The notes below the pieces were generated by a model. The model searched no databases. It worked only from the letters and a program-made list of their open reading frames with translations, and was not told where the DNA came from. Of a stretch of DNA of 34,692 bases, positions 17,889-25,834 are shown in pieces; position 1 is the first letter of the stretch; the number at the start of each line of letters is the position of its first letter. The position numbers were made by a program, and so were the translations under genes. The DNA comes from Rubrivivax sp. (lineage in GTDB: Bacteria; Pseudomonadota; Gammaproteobacteria; Burkholderiales; Burkholderiaceae_C), in NCBI GenBank assembly GCA_027490215.1, contig JAIXYO010000047.1, forward strand, positions 1-34,692, written 5' to 3'.

Positions 17889-19018
17889 GGGTTGCTCTTC
17901 GTGACGGTTGTCAAGTTGGTCTCACTGGCGCGCTCGATGGCGCGTACGGTCAGCCCGGCATCGAGCTTCTGTGCGCCCACACTCACGATGCGGCTGCCCG
18001 TGCTCACGCCGGTGACCTGCACGGTTGATTCGTCCATCGCGACTACCTTGACCGGCGTGAATACCAGGCCGGATCCCTTGCCATCGAGGGACCACACGCC
18101 CTCGGGGCCGCTGCCTTTGACCAACGCACTCACCGGCAATGAGACCGTGTCCGGGCCGGCCTGCAGCCCAGACAGCGTCAGCTGCACCGTGCTGCCCAGG
18201 GGGAGCGCTGAGACCTGCGCGCGCGACTCGGTCGCGGCGGCGTAGCGGGCGCGGTAGGTCCGCCCCTGGTTGCTGGCCTGCGGCGACAGCTCACGCAGCA
18301 CCAGCCGCAGCTGTGCCTTGGCGTCGGTCCACGGCGCCGCCGTCGCCGAGAGGTTGCGTACGCGGCCTACCCAGTCCTCGGGAAGATCGACCACCACCTC
18401 GTTGTCGCCTTCACGCGCCAGTGCGACCACCGACTGGCCTTCGGGAACCACCTGGCCCCGCTCGAAGCGGATCGCGGTGACGACGCCGGCGTACGGCGCA
18501 ACCAGGCCCGCGTAGCCCTCGCGATTGCGCGCCAGTTCCAGTTGCCGACGGGCCTGGTCCAGCCGGGCCGCTGCGGCGTCGGCGCGGGCCTTCTGGCGCT
18601 CGTGGTCGGCCGCGCCGACCGAACCGTCGGTCAACAGGCGGCGGAACCGCGCCTCGTCAGACGCCGCCTGCTGGGCATCGACGCTGGCTGCCTGCACCTG
18701 GTCGGATGCCGCCTTGACGGCCAACTGGTAGTCAGCCGGGTCCAACCGCGCTAGCAGTTGGCCGGCCTTGACACGGTCGCCGACCTCGACGAGCCGCTCG
18801 ACAACCTTGCCGCCTGTGCGAAACGCCAGGTCGCTTTCGACGCGGGCTCGGACGACGGAGTTGAACGTGCGGCTCTGGGCAGAAGCGGTCTGCGTCACGG
18901 TCGTCACGAAGACGGGCTTCACGATGGCGGGCGGTGCCGGCGGTTCGCCGCAGCCTGTCAACAGCAGGCTGGCGGCCGCCAGGGGGATGAGCGAGTAGGC
19001 GAAGTGGGTCCTGTTCAC
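17885..19018 (-). CDS. RND membrane-fusion (periplasmic adaptor) lipoprotein
   Basis: A 377-residue HlyD/AcrA-type adaptor. It has a lipoprotein signal (LLLTGC, then GEPPAPP), a biotinyl-lipoyl-like half (VVERLVEVGDRVKAGQLLARLD), a helical hairpin (about 95-165, rich in Ala/Gln/Arg), the second lipoyl half (GLVAPYAGVVTAIRFERGQVV) and beta-barrel domains. It bridges the RND pump to the outer-membrane factor. The start is a GTG that overlaps the stop of the outer-membrane-factor gene by 4 bp (GTGA), so the three pump genes are translationally coupled. Confidence 0.94.
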   Translation of the reverse strand: MNRTHFAYSLIPLAAASLLLTGCGEPPAPPAIVKPVFVTTVTQTASAQSRTFNSVVRARVESDLAFRTGGKVVERLVEVGDRVKAGQLLARLDPADYQLAVKAASDQVQAASVDAQQAASDEARFRRLLTDGSVGAADHERQKARADAAAARLDQARRQLELARNREGYAGLVAPYAGVVTAIRFERGQVVPEGQSVVALAREGDNEVVVDLPEDWVGRVRNLSATAAPWTDAKAQLRLVLRELSPQASNQGRTYRARYAAATESRAQVSALPLGSTVQLTLSGLQAGPDTVSLPVSALVKGSGPEGVWSLDGKGSGLVFTPVKVVAMDESTVQVTGVSTGSRIVSVGAQKLDAGLTVRAIERASETNLTTVTKSNP

Positions 19019-20505
19019 GGGGTCGTCCTTGCGGCAAAAGATGAGGTGTCGGCGCGGGCTGGGGCCGCCGGTGAGAGGCCTCCTCCGAGCGCCTTGTAGA
19101 GCTGCACGTCGGCCAGCGCCTGCTGCAGGCGGCCGTCCGACAAGGCAAGTTCACTGGCGAGCACCGAGCGCTGCACGTCCAGCAGGACCAGCAGGTCGAT
19201 CTGGCCTTCACGCTGAAGCGACTCGGCGCGCTGTAGCGAGCGGCGCAAGTTCTGGACGGTGAGCGCGAGCGCCGCGGCGCGGTCGGCCTCCTGCGTGCGC
19301 ACGAGCAGGCTGTCTTCCACTTCCTGCACCGCCACCAGCACGGCCTTCTGCCAGGCCAGCAGGGCCTCGTCGGCGCGTGCGGACTGCACCTTGATACTGG
19401 CCTCGATGCGACCGGCGCTGAAGATCGGCGCGGCAAACGCCATCGCGACGTTGGAGAAGGGCACTGGGGCGACATCCAGCGCGTTCACCCGCAGATCCTG
19501 CCGACCCAGCAGCGCGCTCAGGAACAACTTGGGCCACCACTGCGCGCGGGCTTCGGCGCTGCGCAGCGCTTCGGCGCCGACGCGTGCCTCCGCGGCGACG
19601 AGATCGGGACGACGCCGGAGCAGTTCGCTCGGCTGGCCTGCAGCGATGACCCGCGGCGCCGGCCATGCGAAGGCCTGATCCGCTTCGACGACCTGTGCTG
19701 ACGGGTTGCGGCCGAGCAGCACGGCCAGCTTCGTTTGCGTGGTGCCGACCAGCATCCGGAGTGCCGGCACCTGGGCATCCAGCGCATCGGCGTCGGCGCG
19801 CGCTCGGTCCAGGTCGAAGGCACTGGCCTGGCCTTCGCGCTGCCGGCTTTCCACGCGAACTGCCGTCTGACGCTGCGCAGCCGCCAGGGCCTGCGCGATG
19901 CGCAGGCGTTCCTCCGCACTGCGCAGCACGAAATACTGGCGGGCCACCTCGCTGGACACGAGCAAGCGTGCGCCGCTCACGCCGGCCTCAGCGGCTTGCT
20001 CATCGGCCTGCGCCGCGTCGCGCGCGGCGCGCACACCACCGGACAGGTCGATCTCCCAGGCGACATCGACACCGACGCGGAGCACACGCGTGTCGGGCAT
20101 TCCCCCTTGCTTGACCGCGTCCGGAAGGCCGCTATGGCTTCGAGAGGCGGCTGCCTGCACGCCCACCGTGGGCAAGAGCCGGGAGCCTTGCGCGTCGGCT
20201 CCCGCGCGCGCCTGCCTGACACGCTGCAGCGCCATGGCCACGTCCTGGTTGGCGGACAAGGCCTCGTTGACGAGCCTCGCGAGCGTGGCGTTGCCGAAGC
20301 CATCCCACCAGGCTTCGTCGAGCCCTGGCGCCGAGCGGGCGCCGGGTTGTTCGTTCGAGAAGTTGGCCGTAAGCGCCACGGGTGGGGACGGCGCACGTGG
20401 CGCTGGCGTCGAACAAGCAGAAAGGATCAGCAGGGCCAAGGCGGCAGCGGCGGGGCGACGGATCGCACGGCTGGCGTCAAGGTTGCGGCGCGATGCAAGT
20501 TTCAT
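19015..20505 (-). CDS. NodT-family outer-membrane factor lipoprotein of the RND system
   Basis: A 496-residue TolC-like efflux duct. A lipoprotein signal ends at LLILSAC|STPAP, followed by WWDGFGNATLARLVNEAL and two repeats of long amphipathic helices (about 65-275 and 290-480), including the family sequences ELLRRRPDLVAAEARV and FAAPIFSAGRIEA. It forms the outer-membrane and periplasmic tunnel. It is the first gene of the operon, an unusual order; adaptor-pump-channel is more common. Transcription starts in the shared control region with the TetR gene, 60-85 bp upstream. Confidence 0.94.
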   Translation of the reverse strand: MKLASRRNLDASRAIRRPAAAALALLILSACSTPAPRAPSPPVALTANFSNEQPGARSAPGLDEAWWDGFGNATLARLVNEALSANQDVAMALQRVRQARAGADAQGSRLLPTVGVQAAASRSHSGLPDAVKQGGMPDTRVLRVGVDVAWEIDLSGGVRAARDAAQADEQAAEAGVSGARLLVSSEVARQYFVLRSAEERLRIAQALAAAQRQTAVRVESRQREGQASAFDLDRARADADALDAQVPALRMLVGTTQTKLAVLLGRNPSAQVVEADQAFAWPAPRVIAAGQPSELLRRRPDLVAAEARVGAEALRSAEARAQWWPKLFLSALLGRQDLRVNALDVAPVPFSNVAMAFAAPIFSAGRIEASIKVQSARADEALLAWQKAVLVAVQEVEDSLLVRTQEADRAAALALTVQNLRRSLQRAESLQREGQIDLLVLLDVQRSVLASELALSDGRLQQALADVQLYKALGGGLSPAAPARADTSSFAARTTP

Positions 20506-20531
20506 GGAGCAGACTCAAATTAGTGGACCAG

Positions 20532-20560
20532 TCGGTACAGTAAGTTTATCGAAATATAAT
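20532..20560 (+). promoter_or_regulatory. Candidate promoter of the TetR-family gene
   Basis: A perfect TATAAT stands at 20555-20560 on the plus strand. The hexamer 17 bp upstream (TCGGTA, 20532-20537) is only 3 of 6 to the -35 consensus. The start would be near 20567, leaving a leader of about 24 nt with only a poor ribosome-binding site. The -10 overlaps operator B, so autorepression is likely. Confidence 0.42.
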
Positions 20561-20570
20561 GGACGGTCAA
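20543..20570 (-). promoter_or_regulatory. Sigma-70-like promoter of the RND efflux operon
   Basis: On the minus strand, TTGACC (20570-20565, 5 of 6 to TTGACA) is followed after 16 bp by TAAACT (20548-20543, 4 of 6 to TATAAT). The predicted start is near 20536, about 30 bp before the ATG. The -35 lies inside operator B and the start site inside operator A. Confidence 0.5.
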
Positions 20571-20590
20571 GTCCACAAACAAAAGAATTC

Positions 20591-21241
20591 ATGGCACTGA
20601 AAAACGACGATCCCGCGCCCGCGCCGCGTCGAGGTCGCCCCCGCGACCCCGAGCGCCTCCTGCGCATCGTGGAAGCGGCGCGCAACCACTTCAATTCGCA
20701 CGGGCTGGAGCGCGCCAGCGTGGACGCCATCGCGGCGGAAGCGGGTGTCTCGAAGATGACCGTCTACAGCCACTTCGGGTCGAAGGAGGGGCTGTTCGAG
20801 GCGGTGATCCAGGACCGCACCGGCCGGGTAATGGGCGGCTCATACGGTGTAGAGGCCCTGGATCCGATGCAGCCGCGCAAGGCGCTGCTGGCGGTGGGCG
20901 AGCAGTTCCTGGCGCTCATGCGCGAAGACGACACGCTCGGCAAGTTCCGCTCGCTCTACGGTGCCGCCAGTTCGCATCCCGAGGCTTGCCGCGCGTTCTT
21001 CCGACAGGGCCCCGAGCGGCTCAACGGGGAACTGGCCACCTACCTGCGTCGCGCGAACGACGCGGGCACGCTGAAGGTGAAGAACCCACGCCTGGCCGCC
21101 AACCTGTTCCTGTCGATGTTCCTGGGCGAAAACCATATCCGCGGGCTGCTGATGCTGGGGAAGCACGACGAACGCGAAGACAAGGCGCTGCTGCGCGAGG
21201 CCGTGCGCGTGTTCATGGCGGGCTACGAGGTCGCGGGCTGA
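20591..21241 (+). CDS. TetR/AcrR family transcriptional regulator
   Basis: A 216-residue TetR-type repressor. The basic tail PRRGRPRDPERLLRIVEAA leads into the helix-turn-helix (about 40-65; ASVDAIAAEAGVSKMTVYSHFGSKEGLF), followed by an all-helical ligand domain (about 75-215) that ends LLREAVRVFMAGYEVAG. The start at 20591 fits the family. The frame is open further upstream, but only antisense to the outer-membrane-factor gene. It is divergent from the RND operon and shares its operator region, so it most likely represses both, and the lipoprotein hydrolase too. The inducer is unknown. Confidence 0.93.
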   Translation: MALKNDDPAPAPRRGRPRDPERLLRIVEAARNHFNSHGLERASVDAIAAEAGVSKMTVYSHFGSKEGLFEAVIQDRTGRVMGGSYGVEALDPMQPRKALLAVGEQFLALMREDDTLGKFRSLYGAASSHPEACRAFFRQGPERLNGELATYLRRANDAGTLKVKNPRLAANLFLSMFLGENHIRGLLMLGKHDEREDKALLREAVRVFMAGYEVAG

Positions 21242-21265
21242 AGGTCTTCCGCAGGCTGGTGTCGA

Positions 21266-21685
21266 CGGGGCCGGCAGGAAGCCCAGCACCGAGCTCATAT
21301 TGAGGATGCGTCCGGACCGCTGTGCGCGCATGTGCGGCAGCACGGCCTAGCTCGTAAGCAGGATGCCGAACTCATTGGTGTCGAAGAGCGCCTGCGCCTC
21401 GGCGACGGAGGTTTCCTCGACCGCACCGAGCAGCGTTCCGCCAGCGCTGTTGACGAGCACGTCGATGCGCCCGGCCTTGCCGATGATGAGCGCGACGGCC
21501 CGCTTCACCGAGTCGGCATCGCGCACATCCATCTCGACGAACTCGACACCGGGAATGGCCTCGGCCCTCCTGGCATCCCGAACGGACCCGAACACTTGGC
21601 AGCCGCGCTTGGCGAACTGGACGGCGGTGGCGCGCCCGATGCCCGAGGAGACACCGGTGACGAAGACAACTTTTGAACTTGACAT
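21266..21685 (-). pseudogene. Decayed SDR gene (internal stop and lost C-terminus)
   Basis: The frame opens MSSSKVVFVTGVSSGIGRATA, a normal SDR cofactor motif, with VNSAGG at the NNAG position. It meets an in-frame TAG at 21349-21347 after NEFGILLTS. The same frame then continues with unmistakable SDR sequence: AVLPHMRAQRSGRILNMSS and VLGFLPAP. Family members usually carry Gln or Arg at the stop position, so a CAG-to-TAG change is likely. After LGFLPAP (about 21266) homology ends, before the YxxxK active-site motif and the remaining 130 or so residues. The end abuts the tail of the TetR gene, which suggests a deletion joined the two. It lies 30 bp downstream of the lipoprotein hydrolase gene and was probably its operon partner. 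Confidence 0.8.
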
Positions 21686-21715
21686 GATTTCTCTCGTGAG
21701 TGGGTTGATGTGGAC

Positions 21716-22633
21716 CTAGTTGGCTCGCTGGCGCACGATGAGCGCGGCCACCTCGGCGGGTTTCTCGAGCGAGGTGAAGTGCCCGGCCTGGTCGATGGTG
21801 AACAGCTCAGCCCCGGGAATCGCGACGCGATTGCGCTCGCGCTCCGGCGGACGTGACCAGTCGTCGCTGCCGTAGATGAATGTCACCGGCACCTTCACCT
21901 TCGAGTAGAGCTGGCGAGCGTCCAGCCAGGTGGTCCAGTTCTTGAAGACCGAGTACTCCACGCTGCGGTACCCGTCGCGGCTCCCAGTCCGGGAGAACTC
22001 GTCGAGCAAAGCCTCGGGCAGACGCGCGGGGTCATGAAAGCCACCCCGCAGCACCGCGGCCGTGACGAACCCCGGCTCGAAGGTGTAGCTGCCAAAAACG
22101 TTGAACAGTCCCACCATCCAGCCGCTGCTGCTGCGTCGAATGCCGCCGCCGAAGGATTCGCCGTAGTCGTACGGGTTCAGCGACACCACCCGCTTCACCC
22201 TGTCGGGTTGATCGACGGAGACCGTGAGCGCCAGGACGCCTCCGATGGATTCGCCAACCAAGGTGACGTCACGAAGGTCGAGTCGGGTGAGGAACTCGCC
22301 CACCGCCTTGCGCAGCAAGGGCTCCGTGTAGTTCTCGGGCAGCAGGCTGGCTTGCCCGTGGCCCGGCAGGTCCAGCGCATAGACCCGATGGCTGCTCTTC
22401 AGCTCGGGCACCAGCTTCTCGAAGTAGTCCAGCTGCGTGCGGATGGTGTGCAGCAGGACCAGCGGCGGGCCGTCGCCAGACGCGACGTACCGGACCGTCA
22501 TGCCGTTGTCCAGCCGCAGGAACTGCGGCGCGGACGAAGCCCATGGGGTCGGGTAGTCGCGGTCGTGGGTCGTCGCGCATCCGCCGAGCAGCAGTGCCAG
22601 TCCGACACTGATCAACATTGAAATCTGTTTCAT
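21716..22633 (-). CDS. Alpha/beta hydrolase lipoprotein (paralogue of the efflux-operon hydrolase)
   Basis: A 305-residue hydrolase with a lipoprotein signal: hydrophobic ISVGLALLLGGC, modified Cys19 and Ala at +2, predicting outer-membrane sorting. The catalytic set is Ser129 (GESIG), Asp258 (GSDDWSRP) and His285 (QAGHF). Shared blocks with the 13722-14738 protein (PLVLLHTxRTQ, YALDLPG, LDLRDVTLxGES, VLRGG, DWSRP) show recent common ancestry, but this copy ends normally, at VRQRAN. GGAGG lies 8 nt before the ATG. Its promoter carries the same double operator as the RND operon. It would act at the cell envelope, where the paralogue acts in the cytoplasm. The substrate is unknown. Confidence 0.9.
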   Translation of the reverse strand: MKQISMLISVGLALLLGGCATTHDRDYPTPWASSAPQFLRLDNGMTVRYVASGDGPPLVLLHTIRTQLDYFEKLVPELKSSHRVYALDLPGHGQASLLPENYTEPLLRKAVGEFLTRLDLRDVTLVGESIGGVLALTVSVDQPDRVKRVVSLNPYDYGESFGGGIRRSSSGWMVGLFNVFGSYTFEPGFVTAAVLRGGFHDPARLPEALLDEFSRTGSRDGYRSVEYSVFKNWTTWLDARQLYSKVKVPVTFIYGSDDWSRPPERERNRVAIPGAELFTIDQAGHFTSLEKPAEVAALIVRQRAN

Positions 22634-22700
22634 GGCCTTGCCTCCACACTCGATTCGCCAAACTGAAGGGACATGGCGCTCGGTGTCGATGCCGCCACGC

Positions 22701-22755
22701 GTACTGGACTGTCCAGTACAGTAATAGTAGCCGCATTTACTGGACTGTCAAGTAC
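22701..22755. promoter_or_regulatory. Paired TetR-type operators upstream of the lipoprotein hydrolase gene
   Basis: The first site is a perfect 9-1-9 palindrome, GTACTGGACTGTCCAGTAC (22701-22719). The second, TACTGGAC-T-GTCAAGTA (22738-22754), has one mismatch in 8 bp per arm. The centres (22710 and 22746) are 36 bp apart, as in the control region at 20521-20574. The perfect copy is probably the best guide to the operator consensus. Confidence 0.7.
22724..22751 (-). promoter_or_regulatory. Sigma-70-like promoter of the lipoprotein hydrolase gene
   Basis: Minus strand: consensus TTGACA (22751-22746), a 16-bp spacer, then TACTAT (22729-22724, 4 of 6). It sits at exactly the same offset from the operators as the RND promoter: the -35 is inside the distal site and the predicted start (about 22717) inside the perfect palindrome. 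The ATG follows at 22633, leaving a leader of about 85 nt. Confidence 0.55.
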
Positions 22756-22762
22756 TGTTTAT

Positions 22763-23196
22763 CGGGCGGCCGCAAGGCTCGCGCGCTGCCAACACCGTTC
22801 ATTCGAGAACGCGGTGCAGATGGACGGAAGATCCGGGAACCTGGCAGTACGCCGCGATCGACGCCATCCGAAGGCTCTAAGCGAGACAAGTCTTCAACGG
22901 GCACGGCGAGAGGCCAACGGCACGTCAATGCGCCCACGGGAAGCCCGACGAATGGACAGGCAGGCCGTACACCGAGCTCGGGGCCCGATGGGTTTGCGTC
23001 GATCTCCGGAGGTGGCTGGCGTAAGCCAAGAGCTGTTGCACGTTGACGCCACCGCAGAACATCGTCCAACACGGACACTGTTTTTGGGTTATCCCCTGTC
23101 GCTGGGGCAGCTCCAGGAATCCCGCAAACCCTCGGACGTAGCCGACTCCTGCGGCCCTGATGACTGGGTCGCGTGATGGGTCACACTTGGGCAGCC
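22763..23196. other. Gene-free stretch between the operators and the IS remnant
   Basis: No frame here has recognisable content; those present are Arg/Pro/Ser-rich and lack plausible starts. It adjoins a transposase fragment and may be insertion-sequence debris, but I could not identify inverted repeats or a target duplication. Confidence 0.4.
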
Positions 23197-23595
23197 TCAG
23201 ACCGCTTGCAACGACTGGCCACGGGCAGGTGAGCGAGGCGGTGCCCGGGCCTGCAGCCCCAGGCGCATGAGGCTCTTCTCGATCACTGGCTGTTCCAGGC
23301 TCGCCGCGATGATCTTCAATCCGCCGCCGCTGTTTGGGCAGTGCTCCATTTCGATCTCGAACACGCGCTTGAGCAGCTTGGTCCAGCCCTGGCGAACCCG
23401 GCGGTGGTGCGGCCAGCCCACCTCGCACTCGGCATGCTTTGCTTTCTGGACGGGCGCCGCGGGCTGTTGCAGCACCACCAGCTCACGCAGCTTGAGATCT
23501 GGGGCCAACACGCTGCGGAAGCGGATGCGGTGAAGGCGTGGCCAGGACACCAGCACCACCAGCCGCTGCGTGAACCCTGGCCCGGGTGACTCTGT
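23197..23595 (-). pseudogene. IS91-type transposase, C-terminal remnant
   Basis: About 130 codons match the end of IS91-family (Y2, rolling-circle type) transposases: FTQRLVVLVSWPRLH, IRFRSVLAPDLKLRELV, then WTKLLKRVFEIEMEHCPNSGG, LKIIAASLEQPVIEK, LGLQARAPPRSPARG. The motif usually reads CPNCGG; here the second Cys is Ser, which fits decay. The catalytic HUH and Tyr regions that make up the first two thirds are missing. No start codon context is present at the truncated end near 23595. It marks past insertion and rearrangement between the efflux regulon and the ferric-reductase-like gene. Confidence 0.75.
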
Positions 23596-23963
23596 CTGAG
23601 GGTCAGACCGGCCGCTTCAGGGCGGCGAGTTCAGAGCCGCGAAGTCGCTGAAGGGTCGGGACCGGCCAACCAATCCGCTGAACTCTTTGCCCGAAACCGG
23701 CCAGTCGAAAGGCAAATAGCGCGCATGTCACGCCAGCGTAGAACTATCGCGAGGACGGGGCCGCCAAGCCAGGCGACGCAGCCCGCATATGCGCAATCTG
23801 CCCAGCGCAGCGTCATCTTGCGCACAGACTGCAGGTTCCTGAGCAGACAAGCTGCGTGCAGTAGCCACCGCGCGATGTCCGCCAGCGGGGCCTGTCTCAG
23901 ACCACAACCGGCCATGACCACACTGAATTCCAGAACCACCTCGGCCTCCGCTTTGTCGTACAC
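23596..23963. other. Stretch without a confident gene
   Basis: The best candidate is a minus-strand frame at 23631-23915, about 94 residues beginning MAGCGLRQAPLADIARWLL. It contains a hydrophobic stretch (CAYAGCVAWLGGPVLAIVL) that could be one membrane segment. I recognise no family, see no ribosome-binding site, and it sits beside an IS remnant. I therefore leave it as a possibility only. The promoter of the gene at 23964 should also lie here. Confidence 0.3.
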
Positions 23964-25307
23964 ATGAAGCCGATCCGCATCGCTTGGCTCGCATGCGTCC
24001 TGGTGCTCACCGGCCTTTGGTTGTTGGCCGACCCACTGCTGTTGCAGCAGCACACGTTCATCGCAGTTCGCAACGCTCTTGTGAACTACACCGGTCTGGT
24101 GGCCATGGGCGTCATGAGCGTAGCGCTGATGTTGGCGACGCGGCCGGCGGTGCTCGAGCCCGCGCTCGGCGGCCTGGACAAGATGTACCGGCTGCACAAG
24201 TGGCTCGGCATCACCGCCCTGGTGATGGCCATCATGCATTGGACATGGACGCAGGCCCCCCAGTGGCTGGTGGGCCTGGGCTTGCTGCAGCGGTCGCAGC
24301 GGACTCGCGCTGGCCCACCCGATGACGCCTTGCTGCGCTTTCTGCAGTCTCAGCGCGGCGTGGCAGAAACCGCAGGTGAATGGGCTCTCTACGCGGCAGC
24401 GGTGCTGATTGCTCTGGCGCTGGTCAAGCGCTTTCCGTACCGATACTTCTTCAGCACCCACAGGCTGCTGGCCGTGGTCTACCTCGTGCTCGTCTTCCAC
24501 GCCCTGATCTTGATGCCGGCCACGTACTGGGATGAGCTCATCGGGCCGCTGATGGCGCTGTTGATGGCCGGCGGCAGCATGGCCGCCGTCTTGCTGCTGT
24601 TCAGGCGGGCTGGGCGCAGTCGCCAGGCCTTTGGCGTGGTGGAGCAAGTGACCCATCACGCCGAAATGAAAGTGCTCGAAGTCAACATCCAACTCGCGAC
24701 TCCCTGGGCAGGCCACGCTGCAGGCCAGTTTGCCTTCGTGCGCTTTGATGGCGATGCCGAACCGCATCCCTTCACATTGTCGTCAGCCTGGCAAGACGAC
24801 GGCCGGCTGCTGTTGCTCATCAAGGAACTGGGTGACTACACCGCCAGTCTGCGGAAACGCCTGCACGTCGGTGATGTCGTGCGAGTGGAGGGGCCGTACG
24901 GCCGATTCAACTTCAGGGGTGTCAAGGGAGTGGGTCAGGCATCAGGGCAAATCTGGATCGGCGGCGGCATCGGAATCACGCCCTTCATTGCGCGCATGAA
25001 GTACCTCGCGCTGCACCCGGTTGGCGAGCCCGTTGACCTCATACACACGGTTCCTCAACTTGACGATCAAGCCGCGGCCAGACTGAAGCACGATGCGCAG
25101 GCCGCCGGTGTCAAGCTGCACGTGATGCTCGACGCTCGCGACGGCCGACTCACAGGCGAGCGGCTGCGGACCATGGTGCCAGACTGGACTGCGCGCAGCA
25201 TCTGGTTCTGTGGCCCGACCGGAATGGGAGCGGCACTGCGGCGCGATCTGCGCGCTCACGGCCTGCGCGCGTCGGCTTTTCATCAGGAGCTGTTCAACCT
25301 GCGCTGA
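23964..25307 (+). CDS. Ferric-reductase-like transmembrane flavocytochrome
   Basis: A 447-residue membrane flavohaem protein. The N-terminal half (about 1-215) has some six hydrophobic helices with two paired haem-ligand histidines, His78/His92 (LHKWLG...IMHWTW) and a second pair 13 apart in STHRLLAVVYLVLVFHAL. This is the layout of the ferric reductase/NADPH oxidase family. The C-terminal half is a ferredoxin-reductase module: FAD site HPFTLSSA, NAD(P) site GGGIGITPFIARM and a closing CGPTGMG...FHQELFNLR. Electrons would pass from NAD(P)H through FAD and haem across the membrane to Fe(III), oxygen or another acceptor. The ATG lacks a good ribosome-binding site, so the start is slightly uncertain. 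No iron-uptake genes are adjacent. Confidence 0.9.
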   Translation: MKPIRIAWLACVLVLTGLWLLADPLLLQQHTFIAVRNALVNYTGLVAMGVMSVALMLATRPAVLEPALGGLDKMYRLHKWLGITALVMAIMHWTWTQAPQWLVGLGLLQRSQRTRAGPPDDALLRFLQSQRGVAETAGEWALYAAAVLIALALVKRFPYRYFFSTHRLLAVVYLVLVFHALILMPATYWDELIGPLMALLMAGGSMAAVLLLFRRAGRSRQAFGVVEQVTHHAEMKVLEVNIQLATPWAGHAAGQFAFVRFDGDAEPHPFTLSSAWQDDGRLLLLIKELGDYTASLRKRLHVGDVVRVEGPYGRFNFRGVKGVGQASGQIWIGGGIGITPFIARMKYLALHPVGEPVDLIHTVPQLDDQAAARLKHDAQAAGVKLHVMLDARDGRLTGERLRTMVPDWTARSIWFCGPTGMGAALRRDLRAHGLRASAFHQELFNLR

Positions 25308-25486
25308 ACAAAGCGCGAATGGCGCCCGGCACGATTGATAGGCGAACTGCCTGAGCGAGTTGATGTGCTGCCTGCCGCAGATCGCTGCGGGCATGGTGGA
25401 GCATCGCGCGAAAAGCATAGTATTTGAGCCAGTCCCCAACGATGCTTGTGCATCTTGGTTTCAATCGGCCCATTGAAAGAACACTC

Positions 25487-25729
25487 ATGCGACCAGAACG
25501 CCCAACGGTCAAAGCGCTTTACCAGGACCGCGACGGCATTCGCTACATGGTGCGCGAGGTAGAAGACATTTCCATCTTCGGTCTCGGCGATGGATATGTG
25601 GTGACGATCGCTGACGAACAGCAACTACGTCAGGAAGAGCGTGGCGAACGATTGCTCGATGTGCAGTTCGAAACGTTCTACCGGGAGAAAGGACTGGTGC
25701 CGCTCACCACCCCAACCGAAACGCCGTGA
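25487..25729 (+). CDS. Small hypothetical protein
   Basis: About 80 residues, starting MRPERPTVKALYQDRDGIRY and continuing VREVEDISIFGLGDGYVVTIADEQQL with a charged tail. I recognise no family. It is soluble, with no signal or membrane segment; the predicted alternation suggests a small beta-rich fold. GAAAGA lies upstream of the ATG at 25487. In-frame starts at 25442 (ATG) and 25424 (TTG) would add 15-21 residues. It lies between the ferric-reductase-like gene and the MFS gene on the same strand. Its codon use looks like that of real genes in the region. Confidence 0.6.
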   Translation: MRPERPTVKALYQDRDGIRYMVREVEDISIFGLGDGYVVTIADEQQLRQEERGERLLDVQFETFYREKGLVPLTTPTETP

Positions 25730-25834
25730 TCGGATATCGCCAAGGGCGAAAGGCGAACGGAGCAGGGAATCAAATCGGGCTGAACAGGGAAATCATTCAG
25801 CTCTACAGCCATCCCACGCAGCAGAGAACGACGA

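Larger units (their letters stand above)
20521..20574. promoter_or_regulatory. Paired TetR operators between the RND operon and tetR-like gene
   Basis: Operator A (20521-20538) starts TAGTGGAC and ends GTAC. Operator B (20557-20574) reads TAATGGACGGTCAAGTCC, with TGGAC (20560-20564) inverted as GTCCA (20571-20575). They match the two palindromes at 22702-22755: A agrees at 17 of 23 positions with that region's first site, and B at 15 of 18 with its second. In both places the centres are 36 bp apart. B covers the leftward -35 and also the rightward -10; A covers the leftward start site. This is a typical TetR repression layout. The binding protein is inferred from position. Confidence 0.65.

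Noticed and set aside
19898-20590. Upstream in-frame extension of the TetR gene
   Set aside because: The extra 231 codons are antisense to the outer-membrane-factor gene. The family start is at 20591.
25375-25390. Stem-loop CCGCAG-ATCG-CTGCGG after the ferric-reductase-like gene
   Set aside because: Six base pairs, no T-run, and more than 60 bp past the stop; too weak to call a terminator.
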